DNA from: Pseudoalteromonas luteoviolacea S2607
GTDB lineage: Bacteria > Pseudomonadota > Gammaproteobacteria > Enterobacterales > Alteromonadaceae
Assembly (NCBI RefSeq): GCF_001625575.1
Contig: NZ_AUXV01000034.1
Location: 186,001-250,000 of the forward strand
Reading direction: 5' to 3'
DNA: 64,000 nt
Made by a program: the position numbers and the translations under genes. Under the pieces are notes generated by a model. The model saw nothing but the letters and a program-made list of their open reading frames with translations, ran no database searches and was not told where the DNA came from. Positions 17,736-25,581 of the stretch are shown here, piece after piece. Numbering within the stretch: position 1 is the first letter of the stretch; every line of letters starts with the position of its first letter.

Positions 17736-17758
17736 AATTAGCACAGCTGCCCTCATCT
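17731..17758 (+). promoter_or_regulatory. Heat-shock (sigma-32) promoter for hslVU
   Basis: CTTGAAA at 17731-17737 is an exact sigma-32 -35 element. 13 bp later CCTCATCT (17751-17758) resembles the -10 consensus CCCCATnT. It lies about 55 bp before the hslV ATG, and hslVU is a classical RpoH-dependent operon. The -35 overlaps the ftsN stop codon. Confidence 0.78.
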
Positions 17759-17811
17759 ATGCATTTATTGATATAATTATCTGAGGCACAGGCCTCCTAT
17801 TAAGGAATACT

Positions 17812-18330
17812 ATGACTACTATCGTAAGCGTTCGTCGTGGTGACAAAGTTGTTATCGGTGGCGACGGTCAAGTTTCTCTTGGCAATACGGTGATGAAAGG
17901 CAATGCCAAAAAAGTGCGCCGCCTTTATAACGGAAAAGTACTCGCTGGATTTGCTGGCGGGACTGCGGATGCGTTTACACTGTTTGAGCGTTTCGAAACT
18001 AAATTAGAAATGCACCAAGGACACCTCACTCGCGCAGCTGTCGAAATGGCCAAAGATTGGCGAACAGATCGCGCACTCAGGAAACTTGAGGCTTTGCTTG
18101 CTGTAGCCGATGAAACCGCATCATTGATTATCACTGGTAACGGTGATGTTGTGCAACCAGAGCATGACCTGATCGCGATAGGTAGCGGCGGTAACTTCGC
18201 CCAAGCTGCCGCCACAGCACTTTTAGAAAATACCGACCTCGGTGCCCGTGAAATTGTAGAGAAAAGTTTAAAGATTGCAGGTGATATCTGTGTGTTTACA
18301 AACAATTTCCAGACCATCGAAGAATTGTAA
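17812..18330 (+). CDS. hslV: ATP-dependent protease proteolytic subunit HslV (ClpQ)
   Basis: Proteasome-like threonine peptidase of the HslVU complex. After Met removal the catalytic Thr starts TTIVSVRRGDKVVIGGDGQVSLG. The 172-residue length and GSGGNFAQAAATAL (about 125-138) match the family. A good AAGGA ribosome-binding site lies just upstream. hslU follows after 11 bp. Confidence 0.97.
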   Translation: MTTIVSVRRGDKVVIGGDGQVSLGNTVMKGNAKKVRRLYNGKVLAGFAGGTADAFTLFERFETKLEMHQGHLTRAAVEMAKDWRTDRALRKLEALLAVADETASLIITGNGDVVQPEHDLIAIGSGGNFAQAAATALLENTDLGAREIVEKSLKIAGDICVFTNNFQTIEEL

Positions 18331-18341
18331 TAGGAAAATCA

Positions 18342-19670
18342 ATGACTGCAATGACACCTAGAGAAATCGTTCATGAATTAGACCAACATATCATTGGTCA
18401 AGACAAAGCCAAAAAGGCGGTTGCAATCGCGCTTAGAAACCGCTGGCGACGCATGCAACTAAACGATGACTTACGTGCTGAGGTAACACCAAAAAATATC
18501 CTAATGATAGGACCAACTGGTGTAGGTAAAACTGAGATCGCACGTCGACTGGCAAAGCTGGCTAACGCACCATTTATCAAAGTTGAAGCAACTAAATTTA
18601 CTGAAGTAGGCTATGTCGGTAAAGAAGTTGAGACCATTATTCGCGACTTGGTTGAAGTCTCTTTTAAAATGACGCGCGAACAGCAAACGAAGAAACATAA
18701 GCATCGTGCTGAAGAGGCGGCTGAAGAGCGTATTTTAGACGCTTTACTACCACCAGCAAAAGATGCTTGGGGCGAATCCCAACCTGCTGAAAATAACTCT
18801 ACACGTCAAGTTTTCCGTAAAAAGCTACGTGAAGGCCAGCTAGACGATAAAGAAATCGATATTGATATCGCTGAAACATCACCGCAAGTTGAAATCATGG
18901 CGCCTCCAGGTATGGAAGAGATGACGAACCAACTTCAGGGCATGTTCCAAAACCTTTCTGGCGACAAAAAGAAAAACCGTAAGCTGAAAATTAAAGAAGC
19001 GTTTAAGCTTCTTGTAGAAGAAGAAGCTGCGAAGTTAGTCAACCCAGAAGAACTTAAAGAACAGGCCATCTTTGCTGTTGAGCAAAACGGTATCGTATTT
19101 GTCGACGAAATCGACAAAATCTGCAAACGCGGTGAAGCATCAGGCCCAGATGTGAGTCGTGAAGGTGTACAGCGTGACTTGCTACCTTTAATTGAAGGTT
19201 CGACTGTCAGCACTAAACACGGCATGGTGAAAACGGACCATATCTTATTTATTGCCTCGGGTGCTTTCCAGATGGCTAAGCCATCAGATCTAATCCCTGA
19301 GTTACAAGGTCGCTTACCCATTCGCGTTGAATTAGAAGCGCTGACGGCAAAAGACTTCAAACGCATTTTAACTGAGCCTCATGCGTCTTTGACAGAACAG
19401 CAGCAAGCTTTGCTTAAAACTGAGCAAGTGGCGATTGAATTTACCGATGACGCAATAGAGCGTATCGCTGAAGCGGCATGGCAGGTGAATGAAAAAACCG
19501 AAAATATCGGTGCGCGCCGTCTGCACACGGTAATGGAAAAGCTGATGGAAGAGATCTCATTTGATGCTTCTGACAAAGCAGGTCAGTCACTGACTATCGA
19601 TGCTAAGTATGTTGAGCAGCATTTAGAAATGCTAGTACAAGATGAAGACCTCAGTCGCTTCATTCTTTAA
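18342..19670 (+). CDS. hslU: ATP-dependent protease ATPase subunit HslU (ClpY)
   Basis: AAA+ unfoldase that feeds substrates to HslV. It begins MTAMTPREIVHELDQHIIGQDKAKKAVAIALRNRWRRMQL, as in E. coli HslU. Walker A is GPTGVGKTEIARRLA (about 57-71), the pore motif EVGYVGKEVE (about 87-96), Walker B FVDEIDKI (about 253-260), followed by the I domain and sensor regions. It ends with the conserved DLSRFIL tail that docks in HslV. 442 residues, normal. Confidence 0.98.
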   Translation: MTAMTPREIVHELDQHIIGQDKAKKAVAIALRNRWRRMQLNDDLRAEVTPKNILMIGPTGVGKTEIARRLAKLANAPFIKVEATKFTEVGYVGKEVETIIRDLVEVSFKMTREQQTKKHKHRAEEAAEERILDALLPPAKDAWGESQPAENNSTRQVFRKKLREGQLDDKEIDIDIAETSPQVEIMAPPGMEEMTNQLQGMFQNLSGDKKKNRKLKIKEAFKLLVEEEAAKLVNPEELKEQAIFAVEQNGIVFVDEIDKICKRGEASGPDVSREGVQRDLLPLIEGSTVSTKHGMVKTDHILFIASGAFQMAKPSDLIPELQGRLPIRVELEALTAKDFKRILTEPHASLTEQQQALLKTEQVAIEFTDDAIERIAEAAWQVNEKTENIGARRLHTVMEKLMEEISFDASDKAGQSLTIDAKYVEQHLEMLVQDEDLSRFIL

Positions 19671-19680
19671 GTGAGGACAG

Positions 19681-19698
19681 GGCCAGCATAAGCTGGCC
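19681..19698 (+). terminator. Hairpin between hslU and the DUF971 gene
   Basis: GGCCAGC and GCTGGCC form a 7-bp GC-rich stem with a 4-base loop, followed by TTACTTTTA. It ends only 8 bp before the next ATG. It may partly terminate hslVU transcripts or hold back the downstream gene. Confidence 0.6.
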
Positions 19699-19706
19699 TT
19701 ACTTTT

Positions 19707-20081
19707 ATGTATCAAGTCACTAAATTACATTATCATCGTGCCAGTAAGTTACTCGATATCCAATTTGATGATGGCTTAACGGTTACATTGAGCTGCGAGT
19801 TTTTACGCACTCACTCTCCTTCAGCTGAAGTACAAGGACATGGTCCTTCACAGCAACAGCTGGTCTTGAATAAACACAGTGTGCAAATCTCTCAGTTCGA
19901 ACCCGTTGGTCATTATGCGGTTCGACTTTGTTTTGATGATGGCCACAATTCGGGGTTGTTCAGTTGGCAGTACCTGCGAAAACTCTGTACAGAGCACGAA
20001 TCCCTTTGGCAGGCCTATCAACAGCGCGTTGAAGCACACCAACAAAGCAAAGACAGCGTTCCCATTAAATTTATGCCTTAA
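19707..20081 (+). CDS. DUF971 (gamma-butyrobetaine hydroxylase N-terminal-like) protein
   Basis: 124 residues forming a single small domain found alone in many proteobacteria and as the N-terminus of gamma-butyrobetaine hydroxylases. Characteristic stretches are LLDIQFDDGLTVTLSCEFLRTHSPSAEVQGHG and VRLCFDDGHNSGLFSWQYLRKL. It is a frequent companion of hslVU in gammaproteobacteria. The function is unknown, and no cysteine cluster for metal binding is visible. The start sits just after a hairpin at the end of hslU. Confidence 0.85.
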   Translation: MYQVTKLHYHRASKLLDIQFDDGLTVTLSCEFLRTHSPSAEVQGHGPSQQQLVLNKHSVQISQFEPVGHYAVRLCFDDGHNSGLFSWQYLRKLCTEHESLWQAYQQRVEAHQQSKDSVPIKFMP

Positions 20082-20163
20082 GATACGCGTTTAGCGTTGC
20101 TCATTGAAGCATGGTGTAGGTTTAGAGGAAAACACAGAAGAGTAATTACCGAAGCATCTAGTT

Positions 20164-20193
20164 AAGTGCCTAAAACTGATATTTTAGGCACTT
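20164..20193. terminator. Hairpin between convergent DUF971 and chemoreceptor genes
   Basis: AAGTGCCTAAAA and TTTTAGGCACTT form a perfect 12-bp stem with a 6-base loop. There is only a weak T-rich tail, but the position between two converging genes suits a bidirectional terminator. Confidence 0.75.
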
Positions 20194-20214
20194 ATAAGCG
20201 CATTAAATAGTGTA

Positions 20215-22095
20215 TTAAACCTTATACTTATCAATCGCGATATGCAGTGCTCGAGCCTGTTCAGAAAGCTCTTCACTGCTTTGAGCATTTGACGCTGCAT
20301 GCTCTGAAGCATTTTGCGCAATGTCTCTGATTTTCACAACATTCTTGTTCACTTCAGAAGCAACTTGATTTTGTTCATCAATCGCTGTAGCAATATGCGT
20401 ACTCATGTCCATGATGTTTTGTACATCTTCGGTGATCAGACCCAGTAGCTCTCCCGCTCTTTCTGCTTGCTCAACACTCTCGTTACTTTGTCCACGGCAT
20501 TCTTCCATGATGCTTACAACGTCTTGAGTACGTTGCTGTAACGTCGAAATAATACTTTCAATTTCTTGAGTAGAGTCTTGAGTACGCTGTGCCAATGAAC
20601 GCACTTCGTCTGCAACTACCGCGAAACCTCGCCCTTGTTCACCCGCTCGCGCAGCCTCAATTGCCGCATTCAGTGCCAGTAAGTTTGTCTGTTCAGCAAT
20701 CCCTCGTATAACATCTAAGACCGAACCTATTGTTTCACCATCACGCTCTAACTGGCCAACCACTTCAGACGCACCACTTAGTGAGTGTGACAACGCCATA
20801 ATATGATCTATGGTAGAAGTTACTTCACTGCGACCTTGCTGCGCATTATTGTTCGTCGACTCGGCCTTTTGCGCGGCCGCTTCAGTATTGTGAGATATAT
20901 CCTGAATGGTCGCCTGCATTTCTGTTGCCGCGGTGGCCACCATATCGGCTTCATGCAGCTGCTCATTCATGCCAGAACTCGTTTGTGCAGTTGTCTGCGA
21001 TAAATGTTCTGTCGCATCGTTAATGGTCACAAGCGCACGATTAACATCAGAGATTAGCTCTTTAAAATCACCGATCAGGCTATTGAAATCTCGCGTCATA
21101 TCGGTAATTTCATCATTGCCCGTCTGCTCGATGAAAATGCCGAGATTATTTTCTCTGCGGATCCGCTCTATAGTTTGGTATACACGCTCAACTGGGCGGA
21201 TAATCGAACGGCTAGTTGACCAAACTAAAAACATCACAATCACAGCCGCAACGATGAAGATCACAATGGCCACAGTCTTGGCAAACTCCGCATTATTGTG
21301 AATTTCCTTTTTCGTCTGCAACACAATGGCTGCAACTACGGCGTCACTCTTTTGCACCGTGCGCTTCATCTCACCCAAGGCTCCACTGTTAAGATCAACG
21401 CCAAGTGTCACTTGCGCATCTATCAAGCCTTTAAACTTGGTTTGATAGACATTCAGCAATCTGATCAGATCTTGTTGATAGCTACTACTGTGATTAGAGT
21501 CACGGATTTGTGCTTCAAACGTTTCGATGTGTTTATTGAATTTTCCAAGATACTTGGTATCTAAGCGCAACATAAAGTCTTTTTCTGCCCGTCTAAGCTG
21601 CAGCATTGTCGTCAGCAGCTTATAGTCTTCTTTTTGTTTAAGCAGCGTTTCAACGCCATGTACAGCTTTTCGTAATTCGCCGTATAAAGCGTCTTTTGGG
21701 TGCAAGCCAATTGTTCTTTGCAATGCCACAACGTTATTAAACGATTGATGGTACTGCTTGACTAACTGATCAAACTCCTGAAGCTGAGATCTATCTATAT
21801 CAAACTCAATAAAAATCTCGTTTAGCAGCGCTTTCTTTTCTTGCAGCTGACGATATTCATTTTCAAATTTGTCTAGCGCATCGACATCTTTGTAGAACAA
21901 AAAGTTCTTCTCGTACTTTCGCATCGCTAGTTCGTGAACATCCAGTTCTTCCGCGTATTGAATTGTTTCATTCAAACGGCGCATTGTATTGGCTTCGGTG
22001 ATTATCACCGCCAACATCACAAGCAATGCTACACCGACAACCACAGCGTTTAATTGCAAACGCCTTTTAATGGTGAGATTTTCAAGTAGAGCCAT
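20215..22095 (-). CDS. Methyl-accepting chemotaxis protein with HBM-type sensor
   Basis: 626 residues. A membrane helix (about 17-37) is followed by a long all-helical periplasmic domain (about 40-275) with the helical bimodular (HBM) signature LQLRRAEKDFMLR, then a second membrane helix (about 278-298), HAMP, and a signalling domain with the hairpin tip EQTNLLALNAAIEAARAGEQ. HBM domains in characterised receptors (McpS type) bind TCA-cycle acids; the ligand here is unknown. No C-terminal CheR-tethering pentapeptide is visible. It is monocistronic, with a possible sigma-28 promoter upstream. Confidence 0.92.
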   Translation of the reverse strand: MALLENLTIKRRLQLNAVVVGVALLVMLAVIITEANTMRRLNETIQYAEELDVHELAMRKYEKNFLFYKDVDALDKFENEYRQLQEKKALLNEIFIEFDIDRSQLQEFDQLVKQYHQSFNNVVALQRTIGLHPKDALYGELRKAVHGVETLLKQKEDYKLLTTMLQLRRAEKDFMLRLDTKYLGKFNKHIETFEAQIRDSNHSSSYQQDLIRLLNVYQTKFKGLIDAQVTLGVDLNSGALGEMKRTVQKSDAVVAAIVLQTKKEIHNNAEFAKTVAIVIFIVAAVIVMFLVWSTSRSIIRPVERVYQTIERIRRENNLGIFIEQTGNDEITDMTRDFNSLIGDFKELISDVNRALVTINDATEHLSQTTAQTSSGMNEQLHEADMVATAATEMQATIQDISHNTEAAAQKAESTNNNAQQGRSEVTSTIDHIMALSHSLSGASEVVGQLERDGETIGSVLDVIRGIAEQTNLLALNAAIEAARAGEQGRGFAVVADEVRSLAQRTQDSTQEIESIISTLQQRTQDVVSIMEECRGQSNESVEQAERAGELLGLITEDVQNIMDMSTHIATAIDEQNQVASEVNKNVVKIRDIAQNASEHAASNAQSSEELSEQARALHIAIDKYKV

Positions 22096-22148
22096 ACAGT
22101 TACCTAATTATTACAGAACCTGCAATACAGTATAGCCAAACTCACCTT

Positions 22149-22174
22149 GCGTCGGAATTCAATCTACAACTTTA
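22149..22174 (-). promoter_or_regulatory. Possible sigma-28 (FliA) promoter for the chemoreceptor
   Basis: On the minus strand TAAAGTTG (7/8 to the -35 consensus TAAAGTTT) is followed 10 bp later by TCCGACGC, which keeps only the CCGA core of the -10 element GCCGATAA. The spacer is 1 bp short of ideal. Flagellar-class control of chemoreceptors is common, which makes the match plausible. Confidence 0.38.
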
Positions 22175-22202
22175 TGCAATTTTTTTTCAAATTACTCACC
22201 TG

Positions 22203-23249
22203 TTATGCAACTTTGTTCCTATTTTGTAGGACTGGATACCATAAACTATCGTGAAGTGCGCCGTAATCTTGCCACTGTCCCTTTGCCAACCAGTCGGCTA
22301 ACGGAGTTGCATCTGATGGAAAATCGATCACTTGTCCCTCTGGATACTCCAACCATTCGGCCAGTGCTTCGGAATTGAGGTAATTCATAACGTTTGCCAA
22401 CCCCAAGGACTCAAGAGTCATCGCATTACTGAGTTGTTCAAATTGCCCTTGTAATGGTTTAAGCAGTAACTTTTTACCATATTTCAGGGCTTCACTAGAC
22501 AACTCAAAGCCAGCATTCGCAACAACACCCGATGCGCTGGCAAGATCTTCTAAAAACCCGTGACGTGAAGGCGCACGCAAATGAATATGATTGATAGATT
22601 GATTGGTCGCATCTGGGTGATAGCAATAAAACTCTCTGTCAGGAAAGTCTCCCAACAGCTCGACAATGCTATTTAGCTCTTCAAAAGGAAGATAAACCAA
22701 GACTTTATTTGGAATAGACGCTTTGTGCGTGCCATGATAGGCAATAAATGGCGGCACAATATTTTTCGCAAAAGGTTGCCAATGCACACCTAAGTAAACA
22801 TCTGCAGGGGCAAACCAGCGGATCAAGGCTCTTTGCATAGCGCCCGCACCAAACAAAGGTACCTCTGGTGACAAAAAAGCGGCTTGGTGGCTCATGGCAA
22901 CTACGGGGACTTTGGCTAATTTCGCTGCCCACGCGGATATTGGTTCAAAATCATTGAACACCATATCGTAGCGTTTAATATTTAAGCCCTTAACATCTCG
23001 TGCAAAAGTACCAAACTTGAGCTGTTTAGCTGTCTCTCGATAATTCAAACGGCCACTTTTCGTAATAAAGCTCATACCAGTTCGCGTTTGATATTCACCG
23101 AATATATCCATGTCGAAATACTGATCAGCTTGTCGACCAGAGAAGAGGTAATCCACTTCAATATTCATGCTCTTGAAACACTCTGCCATCACGCGTGCAC
23201 GCGTTATGTGACCGTTTCCCGTTCCCTGGATACCATATAATATTTTCAT
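22203..23249 (-). CDS. MJ1255/VC2487-family glycosyltransferase-like protein
   Basis: 348 residues from the ATG at 23249. It begins MKILYGIQGTGNGHITRARVMAE, a GT-B-type nucleotide-sugar glycosyltransferase N-terminus (GxGH), and later has VVANAGFELSSEALKYGKKLLLKPLQGQFEQ, the donor-site region seen in MurG/UGT-like enzymes. The substrate is unknown. The open frame extends upstream to 23432, but AGGAG just before 23249 and an ATGA overlap with the PAP2 gene fix the start. Translational coupling to that phosphatase suggests a lipid-linked envelope pathway. Confidence 0.82.
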   Translation of the reverse strand: MKILYGIQGTGNGHITRARVMAECFKSMNIEVDYLFSGRQADQYFDMDIFGEYQTRTGMSFITKSGRLNYRETAKQLKFGTFARDVKGLNIKRYDMVFNDFEPISAWAAKLAKVPVVAMSHQAAFLSPEVPLFGAGAMQRALIRWFAPADVYLGVHWQPFAKNIVPPFIAYHGTHKASIPNKVLVYLPFEELNSIVELLGDFPDREFYCYHPDATNQSINHIHLRAPSRHGFLEDLASASGVVANAGFELSSEALKYGKKLLLKPLQGQFEQLSNAMTLESLGLANVMNYLNSEALAEWLEYPEGQVIDFPSDATPLADWLAKGQWQDYGALHDSLWYPVLQNRNKVA

Positions 23250-23770
23250 AACTCTCCTAAAATCCCGATTGCCAAGACGGCACAGCCGCTTCCCATCAAC
23301 GCACCTATAATCACATCGGCTGGATAATGAACACCAACGAGTACACGTGATAGCGAAACACCCATTGCCCAAACGACCAACGGGATCGTCAGGATTGGAT
23401 AGACTTCCATTAAACAGGTTGCATATAACCAAGCGCCCGCACTGTGTCCTGATGGCAAACTAAACTTATCACTCGGCGTCAGCATGGCCTTCACCGCCAA
23501 ACAATCACAGGGCCTAACTCTGGCAAAATGTTTTTTCAATAAGAAATACAAAGGCCGTTCTATTGCAAATGCCACCAGTACTGTTTGAAAGAAAGTGACA
23601 CCGACTTTACCCATAAAATAGCCATTGAGTAACGCGAGAATCACGTATAGTCCGCCGTTGCCGCTTTTGGACAACATCAACATTAACCACTTAAACCATG
23701 GTCCGCGCTTAGGCTTGTAAAGTGCAAAGTAAAGCGCCGTATCCAGCTTGATTATTTGTGCTTTCATCAT
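23246..23770 (-). CDS. PAP2-family membrane phosphatase
   Basis: 174 residues with several hydrophobic helices. All three phosphatase signatures are present: K-x6-RP (K79 to R86-P87), PSGH (106-109) and SR-x5-H-x3-D (S141-R142, H148, D152). The family removes phosphate from lipid phosphates such as undecaprenyl pyrophosphate or phosphatidic acid, at the periplasmic face. It forms a two-gene operon with the glycosyltransferase downstream (4-bp overlap). The exact substrate cannot be assigned. Confidence 0.88.
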   Translation of the reverse strand: MMKAQIIKLDTALYFALYKPKRGPWFKWLMLMLSKSGNGGLYVILALLNGYFMGKVGVTFFQTVLVAFAIERPLYFLLKKHFARVRPCDCLAVKAMLTPSDKFSLPSGHSAGAWLYATCLMEVYPILTIPLVVWAMGVSLSRVLVGVHYPADVIIGALMGSGCAVLAIGILGEL

Positions 23771-23924
23771 AGTTGCTTACATTTGTTCACAAATTCAGCA
23801 TAGAAGAGCTTAATAACAATCACACGACATTTTTGTTACACAATTATGTAAGTTGATTCAAAGCATTGCGCCGAATAGGAATGGGAGTATACTGACAACA
23901 GTTTAGCCATTCCCTGAGGATACT

Positions 23925-24437
23925 ATGATGGATTACAGCACTTCTGATCTGTGCGATCACTTCGCAGATGCCATTGACGTACTTGAGCCAATGTTCATCA
24001 ACTTTGGCGGTCAAAGCGCCTTTAGTGGCCGCATAAAAACCGTTAAATGCTTCGAAAACAATGAAGTGATTGCTGAAGTACTACAACAAGATGGTACAGG
24101 CAGAGTCCTACTTGTCGATGGCGGCGGTTCAACCAGACGTGCACTTATTGATATCGACCTCGCAGAATTGGCTACAGATAACAACTGGCAAGGCATCGTT
24201 GTATATGGAGCAGTCCGCCATGTAGAAGAGCTAGAAGAATGTGAATTGGGTATTCAAGCCATTGCGTCAATTCCTGTGGCCGCAGATAGTGAAGGGGCTG
24301 GTGTACAAGGTATTCCAGTGAACTTTGCTGGCGTCTCTTTCTTTGACGATGATTTTTTATATGCCGACTCGACAGGCATCATTATTTCTGCTGAAGAGCT
24401 CCTACTAGAGATAGATGACGAAGCATCTGAAGATTAA
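23925..24437 (+). CDS. rraA: Ribonuclease E activity regulator RraA
   Basis: 170 residues. RraA binds the RNase E C-terminal region and helicases and dampens mRNA decay. The fold and motifs are typical: YSTSDLCDHF (start), GQSAFSGRIKTVKCFENN, the VDGGGSTRRALID loop (about 65-77) and VYGAVRHVEEL (about 91-101). The reading starts with two ATGs in a row; the first or second may be used. Divergent from the PAP2 operon. Confidence 0.95.
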   Translation: MMDYSTSDLCDHFADAIDVLEPMFINFGGQSAFSGRIKTVKCFENNEVIAEVLQQDGTGRVLLVDGGGSTRRALIDIDLAELATDNNWQGIVVYGAVRHVEELEECELGIQAIASIPVAADSEGAGVQGIPVNFAGVSFFDDDFLYADSTGIIISAEELLLEIDDEASED

Positions 24438-24450
24438 TTTAAAACAGATC

Positions 24451-24482
24451 CAGAGCTGAGACACTCGGTGTACTCAGTTCTG
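24451..24482 (+). terminator. Hairpin after rraA
   Basis: CAGAGCTGAGACAC pairs with GTGT-A-CTCAGTTCTG (one bulge, one mismatch) around TCG, about 13 bp after the rraA stop. No long T run follows, so termination is uncertain. It lies upstream of hutG. Confidence 0.5.
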
Positions 24483-24525
24483 CTATCTTCAAAGTACCAC
24501 CTGCATTAAATAACACCTGAGCACC

Positions 24526-25581
24526 ATGACCGTAAATAATTGGATTAAGATTTATAACGAATCGAATATCAACGAGTACACTTCTACCCGTGAAAATGAA
24601 ACCCGCTTTTGGCAGTCACTTTCTTTTTTACAAGTACAAAATGAATTTTCTCAAGCATTAAAAGATGCTGCGCAGTTTGGCATCAAGTATGTACTCGTTG
24701 CCATTAATGAAGATATTGGCCCACGTGGTAACTGTGGCAATGGTGGCGCAACAGATGGCTGGTTTGCATTTTTAAAGCGCTTTTTAAATTTACCTTGTAA
24801 CCAGTTTTTAAAACCTGACAACGTGCTACTTCTTGGTGAAATTATCACGGTCGATCTTCAAGCAAAAAGTGAACATATAGACAATCGCACTGCAGACGGC
24901 TTAGAGCAGCTTCGTACCTTGTGTGAAGAGCTGGATCAACGTGTTAGCGGTGTTTTACAGGCAATATTTGATGCCGGTCTTGAACCTATCGTTATTGGCG
25001 GAGGGCACAATAACAGCTATGGATTGCTTAAAGCCCTATCACAAAGCCAAAAGGTCCCTTGCCAAGCGATAAACTTTGACCCACATGCAGACTTCAGGGC
25101 TTTAGAAGGACGTCATTCCGGTAACGGTTTTAGCTATGCACACAATGAAGGTTTTCTCGACAATTATCATGTAGTAGGCATGCATGAACAAAAAAATAAT
25201 GACACCATTGTGAGTGCTTTAACTCAAGCAGGGTTCACTTACACAAGCTATCAAGATATTTTGGTTTCACGTCAAGTGAGCTTGACCGAGGCCATTAAAC
25301 CCGCACTAAAACGCTTTGACCAATCTCGTCCACTAGGCGTTGAGGTCGACGTAGATGCTATATCTGGTATGCCAGTCAGTGCATATACCAACTGTGGCTT
25401 CAGCGTGAACGATGCTGAGCACTTTGTCTATCAAAGCGCACTCCAACCCAATGCAAAATACCTTCATTTGTGTGAAGCCGCCCCTGCTAACCACCCGCAA
25501 GGTAAGCAGCAAGGTGTCATTGAAGCAGGCCAAGTTCTCTCTGGCTTGGTATGCAGCTACCTCAGAGCAAAGCAAAGTTAG
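24526..25581 (+). CDS. hutG: Formimidoylglutamase (arginase/ureohydrolase family)
   Basis: Hydrolyses N-formimidoyl-L-glutamate to glutamate and formamide, the last step of one histidine-degradation branch. The di-manganese ligands are visible: GGGHNNSYG (H161), NFDPHADFR (D185, H187, D189) and EVDVDAI (D275, D277). At 351 residues the length fits. The family also contains arginase and agmatinase; the neighbouring hutI and hutC favour HutG. Its stop codon overlaps that of the convergent EAL-domain gene by 4 bp. I see no HutC-type palindrome at its own promoter. Confidence 0.88.
   Translation: MTVNNWIKIYNESNINEYTSTRENETRFWQSLSFLQVQNEFSQALKDAAQFGIKYVLVAINEDIGPRGNCGNGGATDGWFAFLKRFLNLPCNQFLKPDNVLLLGEIITVDLQAKSEHIDNRTADGLEQLRTLCEELDQRVSGVLQAIFDAGLEPIVIGGGHNNSYGLLKALSQSQKVPCQAINFDPHADFRALEGRHSGNGFSYAHNEGFLDNYHVVGMHEQKNNDTIVSALTQAGFTYTSYQDILVSRQVSLTEAIKPALKRFDQSRPLGVEVDVDAISGMPVSAYTNCGFSVNDAEHFVYQSALQPNAKYLHLCEAAPANHPQGKQQGVIEAGQVLSGLVCSYLRAKQS

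Noticed and set aside
23250..23432. Upstream extension of the glycosyltransferase frame
   Set aside because: It lies inside the PAP2 gene in another frame, and the ATG at 23249 has AGGAG and an ATGA overlap.
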